A DNA stretch of 64,000 bases, from positions 2,029,001-2,093,000 of the forward strand of contig NZ_CP106793.1 of the NCBI RefSeq assembly GCF_025642135.1. The letters are read 5' to 3'. The notes under the pieces were generated by a model. The model searched no databases, was not told where the DNA came from, and worked only from the letters and a program-made list of their open reading frames with translations. Every line of letters starts with the position of its first letter. The first letter of the stretch is position 1. Shown piece by piece: positions 29,018-37,335 of this stretch. Made by a program: the position numbers and the translations under genes. Source of the DNA: Streptomyces cynarae (GTDB lineage Bacteria; Actinomycetota; Actinomycetes; Streptomycetales; Streptomycetaceae).

Positions 29018-29665
29018 CTAGCGCCCGGTCGAACGCCTGGCGTTTTCCAGGTGCTCCGTGAGCTGCTTCTGGATGCGCGCGGTCGCCTCGTCCAGCGCCT
29101 TGCGCGTACGCCGCCCGCTGCCGTCGCCCGCCTGGAACGGGTCGCCGAAGACGACGTCGATACGGCTGCGCAGCGGGGGCAGCCCCTTTATCAACCGTCC
29201 CCGCCGCTCGGAGCTTCCCAGCACCGCGACCGGGACGATCGGCGCCCCGCTGCGGACCGCGAAGTAGGCGAGCCCGGCGCGCAGCGAGGCGAAGTCGCCC
29301 CCGCCGCGGGTCCCCTCGGGGAAGATGCCGAGGACTCCCCCGTTCTGGAGCACGCCGAGCGCCCGGGTGACGGCCGTGCGGTCGGTGGACGTGCGGTCCA
29401 CCTTCAGCTGGCCGATGCCCCGCAGGAAGGGGTCCAGGGGGCCGACGAACGCCTCCTTCTTGATCAGGAAGTGCGTCGGCCTGGGCGCCACGCCCATGAC
29501 CATGGGCCCGTCGATGTTGTGGGAGTGGTTCACGGCGAGGATCACCGGGCCGCTTGCGGGCACCCTCCACGCGCCGAGCACGCGCGGCTTCCACAGCCCG
29601 TACATCAGCGGGACGCCGATGCGACGCCCGACTTCGGCGCTCCGCGCGGAAGGAACCTCGGTCAC
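29018..29665 (-). CDS. 1-acyl-sn-glycerol-3-phosphate acyltransferase (PlsC family)
   Basis: The GTG at 29665 overlaps the cmk stop (GTGA), giving 215 residues. The acyltransferase blocks are present: NHSHNIDGPM (HX4D, catalytic), a central LIKKEAFVGPL, IFPEGTRGGGDFASL (substrate-binding block) and APIVPVAVLGS. The protein has little membrane-spanning character. It would form phosphatidic acid from lysophosphatidate. The cmk-plsC-der order is conserved in actinobacteria and supports one transcript. Confidence 0.9.
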   Translation of the reverse strand: MTEVPSARSAEVGRRIGVPLMYGLWKPRVLGAWRVPASGPVILAVNHSHNIDGPMVMGVAPRPTHFLIKKEAFVGPLDPFLRGIGQLKVDRTSTDRTAVTRALGVLQNGGVLGIFPEGTRGGGDFASLRAGLAYFAVRSGAPIVPVAVLGSSERRGRLIKGLPPLRSRIDVVFGDPFQAGDGSGRRTRKALDEATARIQKQLTEHLENARRSTGR

Positions 29666-30357
29666 TTCCCGGCCCGCTTCTCCTCGACGAGGGTGACGAC
29701 GCACTCGATGACCTGCTGGAGGGTGAGGTCGGTGGTGTCCACCTCGACCGCGTCGTCCGCCTTCGCCAGCGGGGACGTCTTGCGGCTGGAGTCGGCCGCG
29801 TCCCGCTTGATCAGCGCCTCACGGGTGGCGTGCAGGTCCGCGCCCTTCAGTTCGCCGTTGCGACGGGCGGCGCGTGCCTCCGGGGAGGCGGTGAGGAAGA
29901 TCTTCAGGTCGGCGTCGGGCAGCACGGTCGTGCCGATGTCGCGGCCCTCGACGACCATGCCGTTCTCGGCGGAGGCGGCCAGCGAGCGCTGCAGCTCGGT
30001 GATCCGGGCGCGCACCTCGGGCACCGCGCTGACCGCGCTGACCTTGGAGGACACCTCCGGGGAGCGGATCGGCCCGGAGACGTCCGTGCCGTCCACGGAG
30101 ATGGTGGGGGCCTTGGGGTCGGTGCCGGAGACGATCTCCGGCTTGCCCGCCACCGCCGCGACGGCCGTGGGGTCCGCTATGTCGATGCCGTTGTTCACCA
30201 TCCACCAGGTGATCGCCCGGTACTGGGCGCCGGTGTCCAGGTAGCTGAGCCCGAGCTGTGCGGCCACAGCCTTGGACGTGCTCGACTTGCCCGTGCCGGC
30301 GGGGCCGTCGATGGCGACAATCACTGCCGGGGCGGTCCGGGCGGCGCCGTTTTCCAC
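29662..30357 (-). CDS. cmk: Cytidylate kinase
   Basis: A GTG start with GGAAGGTG upstream gives 231 residues. The P-loop AIDGPAGTGKSSTSKAVA is at the N-terminus, and GLSYLDTGAQYRAITWW is the CMP-binding region. MVVEGRDIGTTVLPDADLKI and FLTASPEARAARRNGELKG complete the kinase signature. It phosphorylates CMP and dCMP using ATP. Coupled by overlap to plsC. Confidence 0.95.
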   Translation of the reverse strand: MENGAARTAPAVIVAIDGPAGTGKSSTSKAVAAQLGLSYLDTGAQYRAITWWMVNNGIDIADPTAVAAVAGKPEIVSGTDPKAPTISVDGTDVSGPIRSPEVSSKVSAVSAVPEVRARITELQRSLAASAENGMVVEGRDIGTTVLPDADLKIFLTASPEARAARRNGELKGADLHATREALIKRDAADSSRKTSPLAKADDAVEVDTTDLTLQQVIECVVTLVEEKRAGK

Positions 30358-30443
30358 GGTGGGAACACCTTCCTGGTGGGGTGGGGCGGGTGGGTGGACG
30401 GGCGGGACGCGAGGGCGCCCCGCACAAGGTTACTGGCTCGCCG

Positions 30444-30461
30444 GGCCCGGCATGCCGGGCC
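30444..30461. repeat. Perfect 18-bp palindrome between tyrA and cmk
   Basis: GGCCCGGCATGCCGGGCC is a perfect palindrome in the 164-bp gap after the tyrA stop. It could be a weak terminator or a protein-binding site. There is nothing further to decide between them. Confidence 0.35.
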
Positions 30462-30521
30462 TGCCCGTCACCCGGTTGCCGCAGCGCCGGGCGCGGACCC
30501 TCGGCCGGTCGTACGCCCGCC

Positions 30522-31607
30522 CTACTGCCTGATCAACCAGCCCCGCTCCCGCAACGCGGCGCTCAGCACCGGGGCGGCCGTCTGCTCGACCATCAGCTGG
30601 ACCAGGCCCGCCTGCTGCCCCGTCGCGTGTTCGATGCGGACGTCCTCGATGTTGATCCCGGCCCTGCCCGCGTCCGCGAAGATACGGGCCAGCTGGCCGG
30701 GCTGGTCGTCGATGAGGACGGCCACGGTCTCGTACGCCCGCGGGGCGCTGCCGTGCTTGCCGGGCACCCGGACCTGCCCGGCGTTGCCGCGGCGCAGCAC
30801 GTCCTCGATGCCCTCGGTCCCCTCGCGCCGCTTGGCCTCGTCGGAGGACTGCAGGGCCCGCAGGGCCTGGACGGTCTCGTCGAGGTCGGCGGCGACCTCG
30901 GAGAGCAGGTCGGCGACCGGGCCCGGGTTGGCGGACAGGATGTCGATCCACATCCGGGGGTCGGAGGCCGCGATCCGGGTCACGTCCCGGATGCCCTGCC
31001 CGCACAGCCGTACCGCCGCCTCCTCGGCGTGCTCCAGGCGCGCGGCGACCATGCTGGAGACCAGGTGGGGCATGTGCGAGACGAGCGCGACGGCCCGGTC
31101 GTGCGCATCGGCGTCCATGACGACCGGCACGGCCCGGCAGTGCGAGACCAGTTCCAGGGCGAGGTTGAGCACCTCGGTGTCGGTGTCCCGGGTCGGGGTC
31201 AGCACCCAGGGCCGCCCCTCGAAGAGGTCGCCGCTGGCCGCCAGCGGGCCCGACTTCTCGCGGCCCGACATGGGGTGTGTGCCGATGTACGAGGTCAGGT
31301 CCAGGCCGAGCGCCTCCAGCTCGCGGCGCGGTCCGCCCTTGACGCTGGCCACGTCGAGGTAACCGCGCCCGAGGCCGCGCCGCACGGCGTCGGCGAGCGC
31401 GGCGGCCACGTGGGCGGGCGGGGCGGCGACGATCACCAGGTCGACCGGGCCCTCGGGCGCCTCGTCGGTCCCGGCTCCGAGCGCGGCGGCCGTTCGGGCC
31501 TGCTCCGGGTCGTGGTCGGCGAGGTGCACGGTGACCCCGCGGGCGGCGAGCGCGAGGGCCACGGACGTGCCGATCAGCCCCGTGCCGATGACGAGTGCGG
31601 TCCTCAC
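30522..31607 (-). CDS. tyrA: Prephenate dehydrogenase with ACT domain
   Basis: A GTG start overlaps the aroH stop (GTGA), giving 361 residues. The N-terminal Rossmann motif ALVIGTGLIGTSVALALAAR is followed by the dehydrogenase core (GTHPMSGREKSGPLAASGDL with the catalytic His, VSHMPHLVSSMVAARLEHAE). A C-terminal ACT domain (VAVLIDDQPGQLARIFADAG, INIEDVRIEHATG) probably gives tyrosine feedback. It converts prephenate to 4-hydroxyphenylpyruvate. It lies directly behind chorismate mutase, so two successive steps of tyrosine synthesis are coupled. Confidence 0.94.
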   Translation of the reverse strand: MRTALVIGTGLIGTSVALALAARGVTVHLADHDPEQARTAAALGAGTDEAPEGPVDLVIVAAPPAHVAAALADAVRRGLGRGYLDVASVKGGPRRELEALGLDLTSYIGTHPMSGREKSGPLAASGDLFEGRPWVLTPTRDTDTEVLNLALELVSHCRAVPVVMDADAHDRAVALVSHMPHLVSSMVAARLEHAEEAAVRLCGQGIRDVTRIAASDPRMWIDILSANPGPVADLLSEVAADLDETVQALRALQSSDEAKRREGTEGIEDVLRRGNAGQVRVPGKHGSAPRAYETVAVLIDDQPGQLARIFADAGRAGINIEDVRIEHATGQQAGLVQLMVEQTAAPVLSAALRERGWLIRQ

Positions 31608-31966
31608 TGGGCGATGTCCTTGCGCAGAGCGGCGGCGGCACCGAGGTAGACATGCGCGATCTCCGCGCGCGGCTTGTCGGACTCGATGTGGGCGAGGATG
31701 CGGACGACCCGGGGCATCGCGCCCTCGATGTCCAGCTCCTGGGCGCAGATCAGCGGCACGTCGACGATGCCGAGCTTGCGGGCGGCGGCCGCCGGGAAGT
31801 CGCTGTGCAGATCGGGCGTGGCCGTGAACCAGATGCTGATCAGGTCGTCGGTGGTCAGCCCGTTGCGCTCCAGGATGGCGGTGAGCAGGGCACCGACCTG
31901 CTCGTCCATGTGCCCGGCCTCGTCCCGCTCAAGCTGAACGGCGCCACGGACCGCTCGTACCGCCAC
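31604..31966 (-). CDS. aroH: Chorismate mutase, AroH type
   Basis: The 120-residue protein has the monofunctional AroH fold sequence: AVRAVRGAVQLERDEAGHMD (Arg7-type active-site residue), FTATPDLHSDFPAAAARKLG and DVPLICAQELDIEGAMPRVV, close to the usual 127-residue length. It converts chorismate to prephenate, the substrate of the overlapping tyrA. The region upstream separates it from rluB by 171 bp with a hairpin repeat. Confidence 0.93.
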   Translation of the reverse strand: MAVRAVRGAVQLERDEAGHMDEQVGALLTAILERNGLTTDDLISIWFTATPDLHSDFPAAAARKLGIVDVPLICAQELDIEGAMPRVVRILAHIESDKPRAEIAHVYLGAAAALRKDIAQ

Positions 31967-32020
31967 GGTGATGCTCCTTGCTGATCTACGGAAAAGGTCT
32001 GCTCACCAGCGTAGGGCACG

Positions 32021-32045
32021 CCCCGCGCCCCTCAGGGGCGCGGGG
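32021..32045 (-). terminator. Hairpin and dispersed intergenic repeat after rluB
   Basis: CCCCGCGCCCCT and its complement form a tight hairpin followed by GCGGGGAACTGCGCGATCAA. I recognise this as a sequence type scattered between genes in many Streptomyces chromosomes. It sits about 90 bp after the rluB stop and is a probable terminator. Confidence 0.55.
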
Positions 32046-32137
32046 AACTGCGCGATCAACCACGACGAGCCCGCAGTCGCCAACCGGCGGGAGAACCCGA
32101 GCTCCCAGGCGCCCTGCGCCCCGCGGAGCATGTCGCT

Positions 32138-33208
32138 CTAGAGATCGACTTCCTTCATCAGCATGCCGACCTCCGTGTTGGACAACCGCCGAAGCCACCC
32201 CGACTTCTGGTCCCCCAGCGTGATCGGGCCGAAGGCCGTCCGCACGAGCTTGTCCACAGGGAACCCGGCCTCGGCGAGCATGCGCCGCACGATGTGCTTG
32301 CGCCCCTCGTGCAGGGTCACCTCGACGAGGTAGTTCTTGCCGGTCTGCTCGACCACCCGGAAGTGGTCCGCGCGCGCGTAGCCGTCCTCCAGCTGGATGC
32401 CGTCCTTCAGCCGCTTGCCGAGGTCGCGCGGGATGGGGCCGACGATGTGCGCCAGGTAGGTCTTCTTCACGCCGTACTTGGGATGGGTGAGGCGGTGTGC
32501 CAGCTCGCCGTGGTTGGTGAGCAGGATGACGCCCTCGGTCTCGGTGTCGAGCCGGCCGACGTGGAAGAGCCGGGTCTCCCGGTTGGTGACGTAGTCGCCG
32601 AGGCACTGGCGGCCCTCCGGGTCCTCCATGGTGGAGACGACACCGGCGGGCTTGTTGAGCGAGAAGAACTGGTACGACTGCGTGGCCACGGTCAGCCCGT
32701 CGACCTTGATCTCGTCCTTCCCGGGGTCGACCCGCAGGCCCTGCTCGGTGACGATCGCGCCGTTGACCTCGACCCTGGCCTGCTCGATCAGCTCCTCGCA
32801 GGCGCGCCGGGAGCCGTAGCCCGCGCGCGCGAGCACCTTCTGCAGCCGCTCGCCCTCCTGCTCGGCGCCCGGGAAGGTCTTGGGCAGCTTGAGGTCCTTC
32901 TTGCCCGCGTACCGCTCGCGGTTGCGCTCCTCGATCTGCGCCTCGTACTCGCGCGGGCGCGCCGGGGCCGTACGACCGCGCCCGCCGCGCTGCTGGGACT
33001 GCTTCGGGCCGCCCTTGGCGCCACCGCGGGCCGCGCCGCCGCGCCCGGACTTCGGGCCGTCCTGCGTGGCGCCCGGGCCGACGTCGTAGCGGCGCTCCTC
33101 GGGGCGGGGCTTGCGGGGGCGTCCCTGCCCCTGCTTCTGGTCCCTGTCGTTGCCGGCACCGCGGTAGTTACCGCGCCCGCCGCTCTTGCCGCTGCCGCTG
33201 CTTCGCAT
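32138..33208 (-). CDS. rluB: 23S rRNA pseudouridine synthase (RluB/RsuA family)
   Basis: The ATG overlaps the scpB stop (TGATG), giving 356 residues. The first 110 are a Gly/Arg/Lys-rich low-complexity region. Then come an S4 RNA-binding domain (RLQKVLARAGYGSRRACEEL) and the synthase core, with the catalytic Asp in LFHVGRLDTETEGVILLTNH. LHEGRKHIVRRMLAEAGFPV follows. It isomerises a uridine in 23S rRNA. The long basic N-terminus is common in actinobacterial members. It is the last gene of the parA-scpAB group. Confidence 0.92.
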   Translation of the reverse strand: MRSSGSGKSGGRGNYRGAGNDRDQKQGQGRPRKPRPEERRYDVGPGATQDGPKSGRGGAARGGAKGGPKQSQQRGGRGRTAPARPREYEAQIEERNRERYAGKKDLKLPKTFPGAEQEGERLQKVLARAGYGSRRACEELIEQARVEVNGAIVTEQGLRVDPGKDEIKVDGLTVATQSYQFFSLNKPAGVVSTMEDPEGRQCLGDYVTNRETRLFHVGRLDTETEGVILLTNHGELAHRLTHPKYGVKKTYLAHIVGPIPRDLGKRLKDGIQLEDGYARADHFRVVEQTGKNYLVEVTLHEGRKHIVRRMLAEAGFPVDKLVRTAFGPITLGDQKSGWLRRLSNTEVGMLMKEVDL

Positions 33209-33879
33209 CAAAGTTCCGTCGTCGTCTTCGTCGTGTGATCGTCGTCTGCGTCCGGAGCATCGGGAGCGTCCGGGTCGAACGACGGTACGCCCTCCTGGGT
33301 CTCGGCCTCGATCGCCTCCGCCTCCGGGAGGAAGGGCGCGAGCTCCGGAAGCTCGTCCAGGCCGCGCAGGCCCATCCGCTCCAGGAAGTAGTTCGTCGTC
33401 CTGTACAGGATCGCACCTGTTTCGGGTTCCGTGCCCGCCTCTTCGACCAGACCGCGTTGGAGGAGGGTGCGCATGACCCCGTCGCAGTTCACTCCGCGCA
33501 CCGCCGAGACGCGGCTGCGGCTGACCGGCTGGCGGTACGCGACCACGGCGAGGGTCTCCAGGGCGGCCTGGGTGAGGCGCGCCTGCTGCCCGTCGAGCAC
33601 GAACCGCTCCACGGCGGGGGCGTACTCGGCACGGGTGTAGAAACGCCAGCCGCCCGCGACGAACCGCAGCTCGAAGCCGCGGCCCTGCACGGTGTACTCG
33701 TCCGCCAGCTCGCGCAGCGCGTCCGCGATCTGCCGGCGCGGCCGCTCCAGTATCTTCGCCAGGTTCTCCTCGGTGGCGGGCTCGTCCACGACCATGAGGA
33801 CGGCCTCGAGAGCGGGCTTGAGGTCGAGGCCGGCGACGGTGTTCAGCCCTGCCGGTGCGTCGATGGTGTCCTCGCTCAC
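33208..33879 (-). CDS. scpB: SMC-ScpAB complex subunit ScpB
   Basis: A GTG start overlaps the scpA stop (GTGA), giving 223 residues. Two winged-helix domains are present: [20 protein letters not shown] to [16 protein letters not shown], then [40 protein letters not shown] and [20 protein letters not shown]. The acidic tail of about 35 residues ends in a run of Asp and Thr. ScpB dimers bind ScpA and activate the SMC ATPase for chromosome compaction. Confidence 0.94.
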   Translation of the reverse strand: MSEDTIDAPAGLNTVAGLDLKPALEAVLMVVDEPATEENLAKILERPRRQIADALRELADEYTVQGRGFELRFVAGGWRFYTRAEYAPAVERFVLDGQQARLTQAALETLAVVAYRQPVSRSRVSAVRGVNCDGVMRTLLQRGLVEEAGTEPETGAILYRTTNYFLERMGLRGLDELPELAPFLPEAEAIEAETQEGVPSFDPDAPDAPDADDDHTTKTTTEL

Positions 33880-35183
33880 GCCTTCTCCTCCTCCTTGGCC
33901 GGCTCGGGCTCCTCGGGCGGCCGGTCGAACTCGTCGGTGACCATGACGTCGGCGTCCCCGTCCCCACCGGTCCAGCGCACGACCAGCTCGCCGAGGGCGG
34001 CCTCCTGCTCCAGCGCCACGGCCTTCTCGCGGTACAGCTCCAGCAGTGCGAGGAAGCGGGCGACGACGGTGAGGGTGTCGGCGGTGTCCTCGATCAGCGC
34101 CCGGAAACTGGCCTCCCCGAGTTCCCTCAGCCGGGCCACGACGATCCCGGCCTGCTCCTGCACACTGACGAGCGGGGCGTGGATGTGGTCGACGTACACC
34201 TGCGGCTTGGGCTTGGGCTGCATCGCCTTGACGGCGAGTTTGGCGAACCCTTCGGGGCCGATGCTGATGACGACCTCGGGCAGCAGCTCGGCGTGGTGCG
34301 GCTCGAGGCCGACGGTACGGGGATACCGCCGGGCCTCGTCGTCGGTGCGCCGGCTGAAGATCTCGGCGATCTGTTTGTACGCGCGGTACTGCAGCAGCCG
34401 CGCGAACAGCAGGTCCCTGGCTTCGAGCAGCGCGAGGTCGGCCTCGTCCTCCACCTCGGCGGCGGGCAGCAGCCGCGCGGCCTTGAGGTCGAGCAGCGTG
34501 GCGGCGACGACGAGGAACTCGGTCGTCTGGTCCAGGTCCCAGTCCGGCCCCATGGCCCGGATGTGCGCCATGAACTCGTCGGTCACCTTGGACAGGGCGA
34601 CCTCGGTCACGTCGAGTTTGTGCTTGGAGATCAACTGCAGGAGCAGGTCGAAGGGCCCCTCGAAGTTGTGGAGCCGGACCTTGAAGACACCGTCGCCGGG
34701 TTCGGTCTCGTCGACGGGAGGTGCGGTAGCCCCGGTCGCCTCGACCACGGCTTCCGGTTCGGACCGAGGCGGAGATTCGGGCTCGTGCCGAGGCGGAGAT
34801 TGGGGCTCGTGCCGACGTTCAGGCTCGGGCTCGGGCCGAGATTCGGGCTCGGACGGAGATTCGGTCTCGGGCCGAGGCTCGGTCTCAGGCTCGGGGCGAG
34901 GCGCGGTCTTGGGCTCGGGCCGAGGCTCGGGCTCGGGGCGAGGCGCGGGCTGGGGTCGAGGCTCAGGCTCGGGGCGAGGCTCAGGCTCGGGCTGAGGCTC
35001 GGGCTCGGGCTCGGGGCGAGATTCAGGCTCGGCAGCCGGCGGTACCTCTTCGAGCGGCTCCGCCTCCTCGGCAGGCAGCGCCGGTACGACCCGTGCGGCT
35101 CCGGGGCCCCGCCCCAGCGCACGCCGACGCCCGCCGGAGCCGGGGGAGCCGGTAGCGGAAGCGGAGCCGTCGTTCGAGGTCAT
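33876..35183 (-). CDS. scpA: SMC-ScpAB kleisin subunit ScpA with a long Pro-Glu-rich N-terminal linker
   Basis: The protein has 435 residues, clearly longer than a typical ScpA of about 250-300. The conserved kleisin starts near residue 165 ([37 protein letters not shown]) and ends with the winged helix near [20 protein letters not shown]. Residues of about 50-145 are a repetitive Pro/Glu/Arg stretch built from PEPEPR and PEPESR units, encoded by a degenerate tandem DNA repeat. It is coupled to scpB. ScpA bridges the SMC heads. Confidence 0.92.
   Translation of the reverse strand: MTSNDGSASATGSPGSGGRRRALGRGPGAARVVPALPAEEAEPLEEVPPAAEPESRPEPEPEPQPEPEPRPEPEPRPQPAPRPEPEPRPEPKTAPRPEPETEPRPETESPSEPESRPEPEPERRHEPQSPPRHEPESPPRSEPEAVVEATGATAPPVDETEPGDGVFKVRLHNFEGPFDLLLQLISKHKLDVTEVALSKVTDEFMAHIRAMGPDWDLDQTTEFLVVAATLLDLKAARLLPAAEVEDEADLALLEARDLLFARLLQYRAYKQIAEIFSRRTDDEARRYPRTVGLEPHHAELLPEVVISIGPEGFAKLAVKAMQPKPKPQVYVDHIHAPLVSVQEQAGIVVARLRELGEASFRALIEDTADTLTVVARFLALLELYREKAVALEQEAALGELVVRWTGGDGDADVMVTDEFDRPPEEPEPAKEEEKA
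34749..35033 (-). repeat. Degenerate tandem repeat inside scpA encoding a Pro-Glu-rich linker
   Basis: On the plus strand GGCTCGGGCTCGGG, GGGGCGAGGC and similar 6- to 18-bp units recur over about 285 bp in phase with codons. They encode PEPEPR/PRPEPE repeats. Such a tract is prone to slippage and length change between strains. Confidence 0.7.
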
Positions 35184-35202
35184 AGCCGTCGCAGGCTACC
35201 TC

Positions 35203-35796
35203 TTACCGCCCCCGGAGCCGACGTACGAGAATGCTCGCGTCCCCCCGGGACTCCAGATCCGCCAGCACCACGGCGACGGCCTCCCGCACGATCCGCCCGC
35301 GGTCCACCGCGAGCCCGTGCTCGCCCCGGAGCACCAGCCGTGCGTGCTCGAGGTCCATCAGCTCCTCGGCGGACACGTACACGGTGATCTTCTCGTCGTG
35401 CCGCTCGCGGCCGCTGGGCCGCCGCCCGGCTGCACGCCCCCGCTTGCGCTGCTCGGCCGCGGATGAGGCCGCGGAGGAACCGGCAGAACCTTCCTGCGCC
35501 GCCGCGGCGCCACGCCGCGCGGTCCGCTCCGCGGCGGTGGACCGTGCCCGGGACTCCCCGGCCTCGGCCTCCGCGACGTCTGCCGCAACGTGCTCGTCGC
35601 CCTCCCCGTCGCCGCCCTGCACGGGCACCGACGGCGGTGCGTCCTCCGCCTGGGCCGCCGGGTCGGTCTCGCCCGCGGGAGCCGGCACCCGGGCCTCGCC
35701 GTTGGCCTGGCGCCTGGGAGTGGACGCCTGGAGCGCCGTTCCCCCGGTGGTACGGAACAGTTCGTCGGCCCCCGGCAGACTCACTCGGCGTGACAC
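35203..35796 (-). CDS. Conserved Streptomyces protein between parA-like gene and scpA
   Basis: A GTG start overlaps the parA-like gene by 16 bp, giving 197 residues (MSRRVSLPGADELFRTTGGT). The first 125 residues are Ala/Glu/Gly-rich low complexity. The last 65 are ordered: DEKITVYVSAEELMDLEHAR, LVLRGEHGLAVDRGRIVREA, VAVVLADLESRGDASILVRR. This looks like a ribbon-helix-helix-type DNA-binding segment. By position it could be the DNA-binding partner of the neighbouring ParA-like ATPase, as small RHH proteins are for plasmid ParA. This is inference only. Confidence 0.65.
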   Translation of the reverse strand: MSRRVSLPGADELFRTTGGTALQASTPRRQANGEARVPAPAGETDPAAQAEDAPPSVPVQGGDGEGDEHVAADVAEAEAGESRARSTAAERTARRGAAAAQEGSAGSSAASSAAEQRKRGRAAGRRPSGRERHDEKITVYVSAEELMDLEHARLVLRGEHGLAVDRGRIVREAVAVVLADLESRGDASILVRRLRGR

Positions 35797-36956
35797 CGGG
35801 CGAGCACCTCCCTGGCGAGCTGGCGGTAGGCGGCGGCACCGACGGAGTTGGAGGCGTACGTGGTGATCGGTTCACCGGCGACCGTGGTCTCCGGGAAGCG
35901 CACGGTCCGGCCGATCACCGTGTGGTAGACGTGGTCGTCGAACGCCTCGACGACCCGCGCGAGGACCTCACGGCTGTGCACGGTCCTGGAGTCGTACATC
36001 GTGGCGAGGATGCCGTCGAGTTCGAGGTCGGGGTTGAGCCGTTCCTGGACCTTCTCGATGGTCTCGGTGAGCAGCGCGACACCGCGCAACGCGAAGAACT
36101 CGCACTCCAGCGGCACGATCACCTTGTGCGCCGCGGTGAGCGCGTTCACGGTGAGCAGGCCGAGCGAGGGCTGGCAGTCGATCACGATGTAGTCGTAGTC
36201 CGGCAGCAGCGGCTTGAGCGCCCGCTGGAGCGTGGACTCGCGCGCGACCTCCGACACCAGCTGGACCTCGGCGGCCGAGAGGTCGATGTTGCTCGGCAGC
36301 AGGTCCATGTTGGGGACCGCGGTCTTCAGCAGGACCTCGTCCGCCGACATGCCCCGCTCCATGAGCAGGTTGTAGACGGTGAGGTCCAGCTCCATGGGGT
36401 TCACACCGAGTCCCACGGACAGCGCGCCCTGCGGGTCGAAGTCGACGAGCAGCACCCGGCGCCCGTACTCCGCGAGCGCGGCACCCAGGTTGATGGTCGA
36501 CGTGGTCTTGCCGACGCCGCCCTTCTGGTTGCACATCGCGATGATCGTGGCCGGGCCGTGGTCGGTCAGCGGTCCGGGGATCGGGAAGTACGGCAGTGGG
36601 CGGCCGGTGGGCCCGATGCGCTCACGGCGCTGCCGGGCCGCGTCGGGCGCGAGCGTGGCCGCGTACTCGGGATCGGGCTCGTATTCGGCGTCGGGGTCGT
36701 AGAAGTGCCCCTCGGGCAGCTCTTCGTAGTCGGCGAAGTGGTTGTGGACTCCGCCACTTCCGTCGCCGGACATGGCGTTCACGTGTTGGCCATCCATGCT
36801 CTGGTGTGCTGTCTGAGCCATGTGGGGGCTCTGGCTCTGGTGGGCTGCGAAGGTACGGACAGCGACGGAGCCGACAGCCTCGAGCCCCGTGGGGCCCGTG
36901 CCCCGCGCAGGCATTCCTGGTTGACCACCCCCGGGAGTAAATGTCGACTCATTCAC
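35781..36956 (-). CDS. ParA/Soj-type ATPase
   Basis: A GTG start with AAGGAGG upstream gives 391 residues. The first 135 form a variable, His- and acid-rich N-terminal extension. The deviant Walker A (MCNQKGGVGKTTSTINLGAA) lies near residue 145, followed by VDFDPQGALSVGLG and IVIDCQPSLGLLTVNALTAA, all ParA hallmarks. It is not next to parB or the origin genes, so it is a second ParA-like protein. Linkage to scpA and scpB is conserved in actinobacteria and suggests a role in chromosome organisation. Confidence 0.9.
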   Translation of the reverse strand: MNESTFTPGGGQPGMPARGTGPTGLEAVGSVAVRTFAAHQSQSPHMAQTAHQSMDGQHVNAMSGDGSGGVHNHFADYEELPEGHFYDPDAEYEPDPEYAATLAPDAARQRRERIGPTGRPLPYFPIPGPLTDHGPATIIAMCNQKGGVGKTTSTINLGAALAEYGRRVLLVDFDPQGALSVGLGVNPMELDLTVYNLLMERGMSADEVLLKTAVPNMDLLPSNIDLSAAEVQLVSEVARESTLQRALKPLLPDYDYIVIDCQPSLGLLTVNALTAAHKVIVPLECEFFALRGVALLTETIEKVQERLNPDLELDGILATMYDSRTVHSREVLARVVEAFDDHVYHTVIGRTVRFPETTVAGEPITTYASNSVGAAAYRQLAREVLARCHAE

Positions 36957-37213
36957 AAGTCGTCTTACCTCCTTGGTGACCAGGAAACTTCTAGATAGGT
37001 CAGCGTGGCACCATGCCGACGGTTGGCGACTCTATGGCGTGTCGGCGGTCCGCAGCAACACAATCCGCCGGACCCGGATCGATGTGTCGGCAATGAAACA
37101 TCCCGCTGTCAAGGGCGTCCGGGCGTCGTTCGCCCGGTTTCACCGGTGTGCGAAACGGTGGAAGGGTTGCGTTCGAGGCGACTTGAACGAGTGTCGCAAA
37201 GTGACCATACACA
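36957..37213. other. Upstream region of the parA-like operon
   Basis: No gene is supported in the gap to ald (378 bp in total). It should hold the promoter of the leftward parA-scpAB-rluB transcript. No clear -35/-10 pair was found by eye. Confidence 0.35.
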
Positions 37214-37252
37214 CATCCGGCCGGACCTTGTCGGGCAAGGTCCGGCCGGATG
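37214..37252 (-). terminator. Terminator after ald
   Basis: Perfect 17-bp arms (CATCCGGCCGGACCTTG and its complement) with a TCGGG loop lie about 85 bp downstream of the alanine dehydrogenase stop and isolate it from the parA-like operon. Confidence 0.8.
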
Positions 37253-37285
37253 AGCGGTGTTGACGAGGCGTGTTGACCTATCGCC

Positions 37286-37314
37286 TTGTGGGCACGGGAA
37301 ATCGAACCCGCACC
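37286..37314 (-). other. tRNA 3'-end-like remnant
   Basis: On the minus strand, GGTGCGGGTTCGATTTCCCG then TGCCCACA resembles a tRNA T-arm plus acceptor 3' strand, with one extra T in the loop or stem. No matching 5' half, anticodon arm or D-arm lies upstream. It may be a leftover of a tRNA or an integration-site fragment. Confidence 0.3.
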
Positions 37315-37335
37315 AGTGGCCGGCCTGGCGAGGAA

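Noticed and set aside
34749..35033. Repeat tract as a CRISPR array
   Set aside because: Units are short, in codon phase and degenerate, with no unique spacers; it lies inside scpA.
35180..35875. Alternative frame starting upstream at 35875 over the parA-like 3' end
   Set aside because: It is out of frame with the conserved protein and shows only shadow composition (Arg/Gly/Ala-rich).
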